NCBI GenBank assembly: GCA_021234155.1
Contig: JAJEKV010000049.1
Coordinates: 8,280,036-8,344,035 of the forward strand
Direction of reading: 5' to 3'
Source of the DNA: Isoetes taiwanensis
Lineage: Eukaryota; Streptophyta; Lycopodiopsida; Isoetales; Isoetaceae
DNA: 64,000 bases
The notes under the pieces are model-generated. The model was not told the origin of the DNA. It ran no database searches and was given only the letters and a program-made list of their open reading frames with translations. The translations under genes and the position numbers were made by a program. Positions within the stretch are counted from its first letter, which is position 1; every line of letters starts with the position of its first letter. Positions 9,901 to 20,487 of the stretch are shown piece after piece.

Positions 9901-11451
9901 CAAATACAGCGACACAATTTGCCCTATTTCCATACTGAATTTCATACACTACATAACTTTAACCATTGAAACATTATGTCATAAATATACGGTTTCACAA
10001 ACTGGGCCAGCTTATCTAGGTCTCATTTCAGATTCTATGTTGGCCGAATGCCTAAATGGCCGCCTGCACATCTAAAGATAGCCGATTTTGGCTTTGGGCA
10101 AAGAGAATGGAGCGACTGCTTGTAAAAACCAGACTCCTTATGAGTTTGTAGGCCGCCATTCTCCTCAGGAAAAAGCAAGGATCAGGTAATATAAATAGAT
10201 CCCAGATTTATGCCAGATTTATGTTGGATCTAATTTTAATGGTTCTAGCTTGGACGAGTCTGCATCCAAATCTATTTGATAGCATTTTCATGGAGATCGC
10301 AGGCCACAACTGGCAATACAATGTTTTGCTTCTTACTGCCATTGATATAGATAAACAGAGAAGTTCTAATGGAGCTTATTTGGTTCTCTGAGCCCCTGTT
10401 GAAAGCATGACGAGTAAATGAACCTTCAATCCATTTCCAGGTCTGAGATTCAGATAGTTATGTTCCTTATTTCATATTGCATAGGAAAGATGTGGGCACA
10501 GGAAGACACTGATTGCATTCTTGCTTATATCTTGTCAAACATGATGGCTATGGCTCTGCAGTTTCATAGCTATGCTTTAAAAATAATTTGCATTTCTGCT
10601 TGAATATGTGGCAGACTTGATGCAAGCTGCAGTACGTTTGTATCAAAGACGGATAGAGCGGCATTTTTAATGGATATGCGAGCAACTCCAAAATAACAAC
10701 ACAGATCTGGAGCAACGACTTTAAGGTTGGATAATGCTTTCTTTTAGTGTATCTTCTGCATAATAATCGTTGTGTTTCCTCCGAAAATAATTTCAAATTT
10801 AGCAAGACGATTTGCCTATTGGTTAAAAGGCCAATGGTTTGCCATTATTTCATAAGGATAGCAAATTGTACAAGTTCTGATTTTTTGCAATATGTTTAGG
10901 TTATGTATATCTTGTAAATAGGGTATTTTTTTGTACACGGAATCTAGATGCAAAAAGGTTGTTGCTATGGGGAGTTCATGTTATAGATGAAAGGATGAAC
11001 TTTATTATTACACGACCTGTAGTGAACTTAAATATGACATGGTTAGTTGCTATTAATGAGTGCCACATATTTGATTTGAAAGGGCTAAAATTCCTAGCGC
11101 TTTTGTAGTGGATTTAGAGACTATAAGCTTAAAACATTTTCTGAATTACACATTAAGGAAATGAATATAGGTTTTGAACATGGACATGGAGTAATATGTG
11201 AAATAAGAATGTGACTGCAGAAAAAAATATGTTGAAATTAATTTAAGGAAGTTTAAAATGTCAATTTGAGGAAGGTTTAAATTTTATGCACTTCATACTT
11301 AAAGCTGATACTTAATTATCATCATGACCAGCTAGATTTGGGACTAAGAAATTAGTTCTCGTCTAATGGAAATGATTGAGATCAATTGAGAATTTGCAAT
11401 TATAATGCTAAATATGTTAATGTTCCAGGCCTCTCTAGTTAATGCCACCTT
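9901..11451. other. Intergenic, no supported gene
   Basis: AT-rich sequence. Its left part (to about 10100) may still belong to the 5' region of the Rep-like element on the minus strand. I see no other coding, RNA or repeat signal that I can defend. Confidence 0.35.
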
Positions 11452-11590
11452 AGGGCAAAAGGATACGATTGGTGATCAGTGATAAACTGAGAGACCCAAT
11501 GTGCCTTTTTTTTTTGCCCTTGCACATTTACCATTATCATTCTAATTGTGTATTGATTGGCTGTAGGTACGGGTTCTCTCCTCTAATTGT
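11452..11590 (+). repeat. Dispersed repeat R2, copy 1
   Basis: Begins agggcaaaagga, has ggtgatcagtgataaactga and ccaatgtgcc, then tttttgccctt (an inverted echo of the start), and ends tgattggctgtaggtacggg plus ttctctcctct. Related copies are at 27557-27690 and 44168-44282. The inner inverted repeat is about 70 bp apart. Confidence 0.65.
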
Positions 11591-11608
11591 CTCTATTTTG
11601 CATGCTAG

Positions 11609-11710
11609 GTGATCGTTGACTTGAAAGAGCATGGAATATATGAAGATAGAACTCCTGGAGCTAAGGCACGTGGAGGTTTTATCCTACGTATGCAAGGTTT
11701 GATATTGTTA
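11609..11710 (+). other. Possible exon fragment after repeat R2, unrecognised
   Basis: After a tgctag acceptor-like site, one frame reads VIVDLKEHGIYEDRTPGAKA and RGGFILRM, a composition unlike the surrounding AT-rich sequence. The other two R2 copies also stand just before acceptor-like sites. I cannot name a family, and the frame ends within 70 codons. Confidence 0.2.
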
Positions 11711-12023
11711 AGTTGTATGTTTATCAATGTAAGATTAAATGACAAGATTATGAAGCTTTATAATTTTTCAAAATTTAAAATTCAAAATACTTTATACTTT
11801 CTAATGTTCTATTCAACTTTATAGATGCAATATTATGTGACAAGATATAAGATTATTCACTTGTGTAGATGTATGATTATTTGGCAAGTTATATGGGCTT
11901 AGGTTTGGAGAGTGCCTGGTGTGGCCTGGCCTAAAAACCAGGGTGGATATTTGGAAATATGCTCTTACCTTGAACAAGGTTCTTTTAATGTAATTGTACT
12001 TTAAATGTGGCTGTAGTCTGGGC

Positions 12024-12037
12024 AAGAAGAAGAAGAA

Positions 12038-12068
<31 letters not shown>

Positions 12069-12071
12069 AAG
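12024..12071. repeat. (AAG)n microsatellite
   Basis: Nearly pure aag repeat with one ataag interruption, 12024-12071. Confidence 0.9.
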
Positions 12072-12427
12072 CTATTTCTACGCCATGCCATATTGGAAGC
12101 ATCCGACAAACCATATACTTGGAAATCCATATAGAAAGGACCAAGGTTCTAAAACACAGAATGAAGTTTATGAATAGCCATGGTGAGGAAAGGACAGGTC
12201 AAGATACCCAATTCTTAGACCAGGAACTTAAGTCCGAGAATGATAATCTATACAATTATAAGTCTATAAAATCGAGTAACGGAGAAAAAAATAAAACCTA
12301 GATTATAGAGCTAAGTTCATGAAAAATATGAAGCTAAATATAGAAATATAGTGTAGACAGAGGGCGTTACCAGAAAACATTTTCGGGCCATGGCCAAAAT
12401 GGCTCCGGCGGCCAGAGGGCCAGGCGT

Positions 12428-12704
12428 TATGGAAAAGTCAGAAAAGCTTTTGCTGGGAGGTCTAGGAAGAACTAGATACCGTCCACACTTGAAGACATTT
12501 GAAGAAGCTTTAAATTGGTGGATAGAAAATAAGAAAAATAGACAATCATATCAATGATAGCGATATTGCAAAAGAAATAAAACCATATCGGACATGTGCG
12601 GTTGTAGGGAACAGTGGAATACTATCATATGGCTATTTCATAGATAAGCATGAGATGGTAATGAGAATAAACAATGGCAGAACATAAAGATTTGAACAAT
12701 ATGT
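12428..12704 (+). pseudogene. Partial duplicate of the GT29 sialyltransferase-like gene
   Basis: This stretch matches 15160-15486 of the intact GT29 gene almost base for base but lacks two blocks. About 48 bp is missing after WWIENKK and 9 bp after SGIL. It also has substitutions, and a stop replaces the codon after NNGR. It therefore carries only the middle of the protein, including part of the L-sialylmotif, and is not functional. The match ends within ten bases of a 111-bp palindromic element. The copy lies 2.7 kb upstream of its parent, in the same orientation. Confidence 0.9.
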
Positions 12705-12714
12705 ATATAAGATT

Positions 12715-12825
12715 TGTTGCTTTAGGCAACATTCTGGGATGGAAGCAACGCCTGGGATGGAAGCAACGCCTCCGCGCTCCGCGCGTCGGCATTGCTTCCA
12801 TCCCAGAATGTTGCCTAAAGCAACA
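12715..12825. mobile_element. 111-bp element with perfect 34-bp terminal inverted repeats
   Basis: The left arm 12715-12748 and right arm 12792-12825 are exact reverse complements over 34 bp. Each arm starts with its own small palindrome (TGTTGC-tttag-GCAACA). The 43-bp middle holds a second copy of gggatggaagcaacgcc and a GC-rich tccgcgctccgcgcg. The whole can fold into one long hairpin, as a small MITE or a palindromic insertion would. A target-site duplication is not certain. Confidence 0.75.
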
Positions 12826-13054
12826 TTTTTATAATGTGAAAACAGTTTAGGTTGAATTCTGTGGTAGTAAAATCCTTGAAATGTTAAATAAAATCTTGAA
12901 AAAACAAGTAAATCTTCAAAATCGATGGGTAAATCTTTAGAATCAGCTGGAAGAGCTCTGATTGATGAGGTAAAACCAGCTGGAGAAGAAATGGCATTTG
13001 CTGAGAACGTGGCGCAGGAAACCTAAATAATTGTTAACATTCAGACTTCGAAAG

Positions 13055-13140
13055 TTTGCCACGTGGCGTGGCGTTACTGGACGTGCGGGCAGAATTCAAC
13101 CTAAACTTTTTTCACGTAAGCAAAAGGTTATATAAGCAGA
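13055..13140 (+). promoter_or_regulatory. Possible Pol II promoter upstream of the GT29 gene
   Basis: A G-box-type ccacgtgg (13059-13066) is followed about 62 bp later by ttatataagc (13128-13137), a good TATA box. A donor-like site (cagatg|gtaagaaag, about 13632) downstream would fit a 5' UTR intron before the GT29 start at 14832. This is suggestive only. It could serve another transcript. Confidence 0.3.
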
Positions 13141-13413
13141 AGGCGTTAGATTGTTCCATTGTTTATTCCATGTATTATAGCGTCACGTTCAGGTTTTATT
13201 CAGAGCCATTGATCTGTGGGATATCCCTGGTATTGTGCCAGATCAATGGCCATTAGAATTTTGGGAGAAAAATTGCATGCCAATGTCAATGGTGTAGAAC
13301 GAACCTATGGTTGCAGCGGAAAAAAAAAAAAAGGAAAGCAACATAAAAAAACCCCAATGGTGCCAATACTGCACCCAGTCCTGCCATAGTATAAACTGGC
13401 AGGGCCTTCTGCC

Positions 13414-13473
13414 AGAGCGCCTGCCCCTATTACAAGCCACCATAGAGCGCCTGCCCCTATTACAAGCCACCAT
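13414..13473. repeat. 30-bp tandem duplication, 2 copies
   Basis: agagcgcctgcccctattac plus aagccaccat is present at 13414-13443 and again at 13444-13473, identical. Confidence 0.9.
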
Positions 13474-14284
13474 GCTTCAACACTAGTCATCCCCCAACCC
13501 AAAACGAATTTAGCATACTATATCAGATAACAAAGTACAAAGCCGAATGAAAGAGAGCAGATATCACAGTCTCTGATTTCCCAGTTTGCGAATTCGTCTC
13601 TTCCTCTTCACAATTTCCGTCTATCAGATGGTAAGAAAGAGCCCAAATGCCATTCCGGTTATCACCAGCGAGCTACAACTCCCTTTTTGCCTTGCACGCC
13701 CCAGAAAACAATCGCAGATGGAAGAACACAGAAGATCACAGCTCCTGGCCGCACGACCTTCCACTCATGATCACCAATTCACAGTTTTCATTGCCGACCT
13801 CCTGGGCATCAATCCGGTCCTTCCACACTGCCTGGCCTCTGATCATGCAGGTTAGACGCTGCTCTTTTCCAGCAAAATATCTGCAACACCTGAAGATCAA
13901 AATCCCTCGCTACCTTCCAGCCAGGCAAAGATCTAGCAAGGCAAAGCTCTGTCGCCCAACTGGCCGCTAGTCTGTGTTCTGTTCTCGGGCAAGAACTTGC
14001 CCACAAATGCCTCGTGGGTTTCTAAACTTGGCATGCAATTCAGCCTTTGCAAAAACATCAGGAGAGTTGCAAAGCACCCAAAATAGCAAAAACCACTCAA
14101 GCTCCTCTCACATGGCAAATTATACCCTTTTCAATACAATACTATACGGAAATCATAGGCCAAACCACTGCCTGAAAACCCTCCCCAACCCCAAAACGAA
14201 AATAGCATACTATATGAGTATTGGACTTGTAAAATATGATAAGCATGCATTAGATTGCGTGCATATACATGCGCATGCGCATGC

Positions 14285-14476
14285 ATGGATGTGATTGCAT
14301 GCACAACACTTGCATAGTAGTAGTAGTAGTAGTAGTATGCATATGATGTGATTGCATGCACAACACTTGCATAGTATGCATATGCATGAGATTTACTCAT
14401 TGTATATATTGGATGTGAATAAAGTAGATGGTGTTTACTCATTGTATATATTGGATGTGAATAAAGTAGATGGTGT
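14285..14476. repeat. Local direct repeats and (TAG)n microsatellite
   Basis: gatgtgattgcatgcacaac plus acttgcatagta occurs twice, split by a (TAG)n run at about 14316-14335. A 42-bp unit (tttactcattgtatatattg...gtagatggtg) follows twice in tandem at about 14392-14476. Confidence 0.85.
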
Positions 14477-14831
14477 CTTGGTTCGGTGAAGGATCTTGTT
14501 TATTGTTCTCCTCTACCTATTCTCTACGGAAGGAGAGGCTTGGCTTGGCAGGATCTAGATTAGAAGATTCTGCCCATAGAAACTGCAGTTTAAAAGGATG
14601 CTAAGATATATTCTATTTCAATGTGGAGGCAAGCAATTTTGGCGCCATGGAATTCAGCTTATTTTCTAAGGTGTGATCTTTTATGAGGATGTTGATCCCT
14701 TGATGTTTTATAGAAATAAACGGGCAATCCTGGCTCAGCCAGGCCAGTATTACCACATATTAACATTAACGCTTCATCTAAACTTGGTATTGACTGTTCA
14801 AGTGAACTCTTCTTACCTGGCCTTGCAAAGA

Positions 14832-16040
14832 ATGAAGACTATGTCTTCATCCAAAATATTTCATATGCAGATCTTGATTTTGACTTTGTTCACATTGTTG
14901 GTTGTAGTAAACCTGCTGCGTTTTCCTCTTGAAAGTGCTCAAAATGCTTGGAAATATCCTGTAATTATTTTGCCAAATTCCGTGGAAGCAGTGCATCTTC
15001 CAAGCATGGAAGATACAATTTATGACTATTCTATTGAGGATGTATGGTCAGATGAAGAGAAAAAAAGGGCTGCTTTGCTCCAAGAGCATGCCAGATTCCT
15101 GATGCAGTATAGAGAACATGATTTCTTCGACGCCCTTTTTCACAAGTACATGAATATGGAAAAGTCAGAAAAGCTATTGCTGGGAGGTCTAGGAAGAACT
15201 AGATACCGTCCGCACTTGAAGACATTTGAAGAAGCTTTAAATTGGTGGATAGAAAATAAGAAATATGATCCTCATGTTATGAATGATCTGTTAGATCTTG
15301 TAAAGGGAAAAATAGACAGGCATATCAATGATAGCGATATTGCAAGAGAAATAAAACCATACCGGACATGTGCGGTTGTAGGGAACAGTGGAATACTACT
15401 TACAAAATCATATGGCTATTTCATAGATAAGCATGACATGGTGATGAGAATAAACAATGGCAAAACAGAAAATTTTGAACAATATGTTGGCAGCAAGACT
15501 GACATATCATTCATGAACAGCAATGTTTTAGGGTTCTGTTCTAGGGGACCTTTTTGCAACTGCCACAGTTATGGCGACCAAGTTCCTATTATAGTTTACC
15601 TCTGTCAAGTAAAGCATCTGATAGACGTTTCCTTCTGCCAATCTCAGGAAAAAGCTCCACTTATAGTCACAGATCCAAAATTTGATACCTTGTGCATGAG
15701 AATTGCAAAGTATTATTCCCTCAAGAATTTTTTTGAAACAAAGAACAAATCTGTGGCGGATTGGAGTAGGGCTCATGACGGCATCATGTTCCACTATTCT
15801 TCTGGCATGCAGGCGGTGATGCTGGCATTAGGGGTCTGTGAAAATGTGGACCTATTTGGATTTGGCAAGTCTGCAAATGCCAAGCATCACTACCATGACC
15901 TCCAGAGGGGGGAATTTTCTCTGCATGATTATGATGCTGAGTACATATTTTACAGCGATCTTGCTAGGGGACGGATTGATTCGACCCCTTTCCTGAACCA
16001 AGCGGGATTTTCAATTCCACCAGTCCGACTCTTTCAGTGA
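14832..16040 (+). CDS. Sialyltransferase-like glycosyltransferase, GT29 family
   Basis: 402 residues from the ATG at 14832. I chose this Met because the type II signal anchor follows at once (about residues 11-31, MQILILTLFTLLVVVNLL). The frame is open farther up but lacks membrane-protein features. The lumenal domain holds the L-sialylmotif (about 180-229: CAVVGNSGILL, then HDMVMRINN and VGSKTDISFMN), the S-motif (about 317-345: SSGMQAVMLALGVC, DLFGFGKS) and the HHYHD motif (about 352-356). This is the order in GT29 enzymes and in plant MGP2/SIA-like proteins. It would act in the Golgi lumen, transferring a nucleotide-sugar-derived residue. True sialylation in plants is disputed, so donor and acceptor are unknown. 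The frame is intact and ends PPVRLFQ. A truncated copy lies at 12428-12704. Confidence 0.88.
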   Translation: MKTMSSSKIFHMQILILTLFTLLVVVNLLRFPLESAQNAWKYPVIILPNSVEAVHLPSMEDTIYDYSIEDVWSDEEKKRAALLQEHARFLMQYREHDFFDALFHKYMNMEKSEKLLLGGLGRTRYRPHLKTFEEALNWWIENKKYDPHVMNDLLDLVKGKIDRHINDSDIAREIKPYRTCAVVGNSGILLTKSYGYFIDKHDMVMRINNGKTENFEQYVGSKTDISFMNSNVLGFCSRGPFCNCHSYGDQVPIIVYLCQVKHLIDVSFCQSQEKAPLIVTDPKFDTLCMRIAKYYSLKNFFETKNKSVADWSRAHDGIMFHYSSGMQAVMLALGVCENVDLFGFGKSANAKHHYHDLQRGEFSLHDYDAEYIFYSDLARGRIDSTPFLNQAGFSIPPVRLFQ

Positions 16041-17037
16041 TCCCTATTTCTGGCGCTGACGTGGCTAAACTCTAATGTAGAGAGTTACCATGTTCTCACT
16101 AGCAAGGGTGTCTGGTGTTGCTGCGCTTAAATAGGAGTGTATGATTATATGGACCTTTGATTCTGCATTGCCGCGCTTAAATAGGAGTGTTTGCTTAATA
16201 GGAGTATATGAGTATATGCTTATATGGGCCTTTGTTCGGGAAGAGCTTCTGTTTACTCCGTGTGAAGAAGCAATGTTGTATACAAAAAAAGAATTTCTCC
16301 TTCTTTTATCTTCTTTTGGGGAGAAGATTTAAGAAGAAGATTTAAGAAACGGTAAGACCTGGATTGTCGCACACCCATCATTTGATAAATGGATTCTTGG
16401 TGTAAGACCTAGATTGTTTTATAAATGGATTCTTGATGTGGCAACATACTCCTTCCATTTGATGCATTAAAATTGTCTTTGTTGTTGTAACAGAAGTTCG
16501 AACCCTCATATTGGGGTGCCATTATTTTCAAGCAGTGAGGTATGACTTAATGCCATAGATCTGTATTTTGCGTCCACATTTATCATTTGCCTTACGAAAT
16601 GTTTTCTTTGCAAGCGTCTAATTTAGCAAGCCTTGCATTGTCATTCAGTTGTAGACGAGTTGGCTGAATTGGAGAAGTCTCAGTCGAGTTGGCTGAATTG
16701 TAGAAGTCTCAGTCGCATCAATGCATCACATTCTTGGGCATGTTTAGTGTTTGAAATGATGCGGCATACTTTATATTTGTAACTATTATTCATGTTTCAT
16801 CTGCATTTCTACTTGCTCTAATGTTGAAGATCGAAAAACACATCTTTACCACTTCAGAATAATGTGGTCTTCATCTAACTGCTTTTCCTTAGATCTTCAA
16901 CATTGCTTGCTTTTTAAATGTCATATTGCATTGCTTTAGGTCATGCAACCTAAGATTTTTGTGAGTAGTGTTGCTTTGTAGCCATGCACGTAGGAGAGGA
17001 CTCCCCTGCATCTCCAGAAGGCTACAATCACGCCATA
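16041..17037. other. 3' flank of the GT29 gene, no other gene seen
   Basis: Contains repeated gcttaaataggagtgt (about 16126 and 16176), gtaagacctagattg repeats near 16350-16410, and gagttggctgaattg repeats near 16658-16695. The last two suggest small local duplications. No coding frame is supported. Confidence 0.4.
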
Positions 17038-17320
17038 TCATGTTCGAGCCTATCTGCAAAGTGTGCACAGGAGGGGCGGATGGAATGGACTACCCTAGCC
17101 ATTGTTCTATGCCAGCCAATGCCATTGTTATGATTCCGTCTGATGCTATCTAGAGGCCTTGACTGTCAGTTGATTCTCATGAGTCTGAGCCAGGGTAGAG
17201 CCCTTATTCATGATGCATTTCCTTTGATATGTTAGTATTCCATTGTATTTGTATTGATGGTGATGGGCCACCCTTCGTGGTGGTATATTATATATTGTGT
17301 TGTTGCCAGGTGCTAACCTT
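17038..17320 (+). repeat. Dispersed repeat R3, copy 1, with terminal TTCG hairpin
   Basis: Shares its order of phrases with 61008-61285: gttcgagcctatctgcaaag, ggcggatggaatgga, ccctagccattg, cagtcaattg-like text, agggtag, then gatgggc with a hairpin and tgtttgcc/tgttgcc. In this copy the hairpin stem is ccacc/ggtgg. Copies are roughly 65-70% similar by eye. Confidence 0.6.
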
Positions 17321-17608
17321 GTATGTACGCTTCTACTATTACAATACCCATTGAAGGCGTGGGACGAATGACACCTCGTGTCTTTCAACCGGACACTTTC
17401 CATCACAAGTGGTCTGAGTCAGACGGAGGGCATTTCTATGGTGGTGTTGTTTCCGTAGAGGATGGGATTTCCCATATGTATACGATGGGAGCATCATATA
17501 GGTTTGGGGAGCGTCACATATAGAAGGAAATTGCAAGTCCAAACCCTAAAATTCCCAGACCTAAAATTCCCAGACAATTATACTAGCGCCCAAGTTCTTG
17601 CAGCTTAA

Positions 17609-17926
17609 CAGAAGGCCAAAGAGGCTGAAGAACGAGCCACACAGACAGAAAACCCTAACCCTAATCTCGATGTTGAGGAGGAGGAGGACCAGCAACAGGA
17701 GGACGAACAAGAACAAATCCAGAACCCTGATGAGCAAGGAAACCCTGAGGATCAGGGAAATGGCCAGGAGGAGGATGAACAGGAGGACGAGCCGTCCAAG
17801 AGAGCTAGCGCATCAGCTAAAGAAAATGGCCAAGAGGAAGAGGGCAGCAAAGTGGAGAGACCCGTACCACCTATGAAATCCATGATGAGAAATGCAGACT
17901 CATATTTTGCAAGACGACATTTTTAG
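17609..17926 (+). pseudogene. Acidic Glu/Gln-rich coding remnant, unrecognised
   Basis: A 105-codon open stretch after an in-frame TAA at 17606-17608 reads KAKEAEERATQTENPNPN, then long EEEED/QQQEDEQEQ tracts, then RPVPPMKSMMRNADSYFARR and a stop. The frame before the TAA is also protein-like (KFPDNYTSAQVLAA), so a single stop may have broken a longer C-terminal region. The composition suggests a nuclear or gag-like acidic tail, but no domain is visible. Confidence 0.3.
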
Positions 17927-18611
17927 AGGAGCTACGGACTGCTAATTCTAAGGGCTGCCTTCGCAAGATTAACACGTAAAATCCTGTCGGAATTTGACAA
18001 GACCAAGAAACAAAGTTTAAAATGAAACGCACTTATTTGCTGCAAACGCACTTCAAAAGGAATCTTTGAAAGATTCCCTAAAATTCCCTTAAAAAATGCC
18101 CTTTTCTTGGTATATTTGTGACAAGTGTGACAATTTGAATATTTTAGGCACCATTTTTGGAGGGGAATTTGAACTCAGCTTCCATTCAAAATTGTTTGGT
18201 ACCATTTTTTGGCCCCCTAGTTTGGTTTGAGAAATAGTAATATTTTTAAGGACAAAACAAAATAGACATTGAAAAAAAACAGCAAGCGCTAAGAGTGCCC
18301 AAAAACGTATTTAGTTCAAAGTTTATAAATTCACTACAAAATTATGAACAAAATTGCAAAAAATGCAACACATTTTGATATTGCCTCAATGAAGCAAATA
18401 TTGTCACCTTAAAGTATGCCTCACACGCGAGGTGAAGTCGAAGATGCTTGGCGCTTTGCTTTATACACTTGCTCTTATTTGCTCCTCCAAATTTTTGCTA
18501 CAGACTTCAGATATCTGCGATGGCGGCGTATGTATCCAACTGGACTTTTTAAACTTTGTAATTTATTTGTTCTCTCTGTAGTCTTTAGTTTCTTCCAAAT
18601 AAATTTCAAGA

Positions 18612-19136
18612 TGGTATAAATTTATACCTTAATAGATAGTAATATGTGGACATAGTATGCTAGAGAGTTCTCAAGACGGTATAAATTTATACCAAAAAGA
18701 AGACTTGAGCCAGTATAGATTTATACAACAAAAGAACTCGAAAGGTATAAATTTATACAAAACAAAAGGACTCGAAAGCGGTATAAATTTATACATAAAG
18801 AGGACTAAGTTGTATAAATTTATACCGCAAGAGTTTTTCTGGCCTAAATTTATACCAAAGATATATATATATATGTATATTATATAAATATATATAATAT
18901 ATATATAATATATATATTTACATATATATATCCAAAAAAAAAAAAGAGAAGTCTTTACAGATAAATCTATACTGCTGAGACTCCCCTCACAGTGTATAAA
19001 TTTATACCGCTTTTTTTTTATATATACAAATATGTGAACGATATATATTGAATATATATATATATTAACATGTATAAGATGTATATCAAGATATATATGT
19101 ACATAAAATATGTAGTCCAGAGTATAAGTTTATATC
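18612..19136. repeat. Array of about ten TATAAATTTATA palindromes
   Basis: The palindrome ggtataaatttatacc or a close variant is centred near 18620, 18685, 18719, 18751, 18787, 18819, 18850, 18966, 19001 and 19129, with one more at about 19773. Between 18678 and 18856 the spacing is 30-38 bp, and the spacers share gactcgaaa/aaagaactcg text. The unit is therefore partly a decayed tandem repeat whose palindrome has stayed best conserved. AT-dinucleotide tracts separate the later members. The array lies inside the TIR element, well left of its centre. Confidence 0.8.
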
Positions 19137-19373
19137 GCGGCAAAATCTTGTGGGGTCTTTCTTGCTCCCAAAGGTTTTTGCAACTTAATAATCTTTGAAA
19201 TAACACACTCAAGGGATAATTTTATGCGCTTTTCTTAGTTTTTAGTTCAAAAAGTTCTAAAATAGTTCTAAATTCTCCGACCTTGTAATGCAATGTTAGA
19301 GCATAAATTAGTCGAACCCCGTTGTTATTTTTACTTTTTTTTCTACACACATGCTAACTTCACTTTAGGAAGC

Positions 19374-19840
19374 TCAAAAACTGTTTTCTAAAGGCAAAGG
19401 ACCCCAAAATGTTATGGAGACACATGTGTTCAACGAGAAGGAAACTACGTGAGTTTGTCCATAGGGGTGCGAGGAGTAGCAATCCCTCAAAAGTTTACCT
19501 ATTTCTTTGCAAACGACAAAAAAAAAAAGCAAGATAGACAAATACTTCTCTCGTGGAGAAATGTGCAAAGGATGGCGCCAATCGCTACAGATGATGGAAT
19601 TCAGTCAAGACTCTCAACATTGACAAGGAGCTTGACTATCTTCTCAACATCACTATATTGTGGATTGGTATTGTGCAAGCCCAAAGACATGATGAATACA
19701 TCTCCGAGAACAACAAAGAAGGCCATGTAATCACAGAGCTTCACTACTTCAACTTCGCTTTCCCAGATAAATTTATACGGCATCGTCGGGTTGGAACTTC
19801 AACTAACCGCATGATTTCGTGGATGTATTATCATTTGTAA
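19374..19840. other. Unassigned sequence inside the TIR element
   Basis: The minus strand is open at 19783-19601 and reads hydrophobic (CDYMAFFVVLGDVFIMSLGL), possibly a captured membrane-protein exon. The plus strand is also open in part. I cannot choose between them or name a family. Confidence 0.2.
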
Positions 19841-20298
19841 TACCATATGATGCAAAAACAATAATTTTTCATTCAAGCGGTTTGTTCAACTGTCTCCCAA
19901 TGTCTTTTAAGGTCAATTAGGATGTTTAGCCAAAATGGTTGTGAAATAACAAATTTTTGTCTTCTATAATGTACCAATATAAATGTTCTAAGGGATAAGA
20001 TACAAAAGCGTCTAATTTTTTCATATGAGTTTGCCCCATAATAAATCTTTGGCTTTCGTAGTGGTCCTTTTCCCCTCTAAAATGAGATATTTTTCTTTGT
20101 TGTTCTTCTCCTTAATGTTAAGTCTTCCTAAAATGTCTGTTTTCATGAGCAGTTTTATAAATCTTTAGACACAAGATAGTAAAAGAGTCCTTTTTAGGGG
20201 TATTTTAGAATTTTGTAAATTTTTAGAAGGAATCTTTCAAACGCACTTCTTAAATAAGTGCGTTTCATTTTAAACCTTGTTAAGAGAGTATTTAAGAA

Positions 20299-20487
20299 GT
20301 GCGTTTCATTTTAAACCTTGTTAAGAGAGTAACAGACGACATGTTACTTGCATTGCAGGAGGCAGCAGAGCAAAGGTTGGTCCAGCACTTTGAAGATTCC
20401 CTAGCATGTGCTTTTCATGCGAAGAGAGTCACTTGTATGCCTAGAGAGATGAAGCTATCTAGGTTCATAAACAAGGAAGATTGCTAA
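20299..20487 (+). pseudogene. Histone H3-like C-terminal fragment
   Basis: The frame reads [20 protein letters not shown], then [20 protein letters not shown] and LSRFI before the stop. H3 and CenH3 proteins have ALQEA-E--LV--FED, then [21 protein letters not shown] in the same order, i.e. helix 2, loop 2 and helix 3 of the histone fold. Several normally fixed residues differ (F for I in AFHAKR, C for I in VTCMP, E for D), and the end is NKEDC instead of RGERA. The N-terminal tail and helix 1 are absent, replaced by the repeated end of the neighbouring TIR element. It may be a fragment or the last exon of a divergent H3/CenH3 paralogue. Confidence 0.6.

Larger units (their letters stand above)
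18015..20275. mobile_element. 2.26-kb non-autonomous TIR element
   Basis: The left end GTTTAAAATGAAACGCACTT (18015 onward, 24 bp in all) is matched exactly in reverse complement at 20252-20275. Inside each end lie further related inverted pieces (aaacgcacttc, and ggaatctttgaaagattcc near the left end). The right terminus is duplicated once more at about 20296-20317 together with its flank accttgttaagagagta. No transposase frame is visible inside, so the element would need help from elsewhere. Its superfamily is unknown, and the target duplication could not be set because the right flank is repeated. Confidence 0.65.

Noticed and set aside
14673..14831. N-terminal extension of the GT29 protein
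   Set aside because: The frame is open but starts with a non-ATG codon; the extra residues look like 5' UTR, and the signal anchor directly follows the Met at 14832.
17652..17668. Telomere-like (accctaa)n
   Set aside because: Only two units inside a coding remnant; no array.
17598..17876. Arg/Lys-rich 92-residue protein
   Set aside because: Out-of-frame reading of the acidic Glu/Gln-rich stretch (17609-17926), whose composition is more natural.
18612..19136. CRISPR-like array
   Set aside because: Repeats are short AT palindromes with related spacers in a eukaryotic transposon context; no cas genes or unique spacers.
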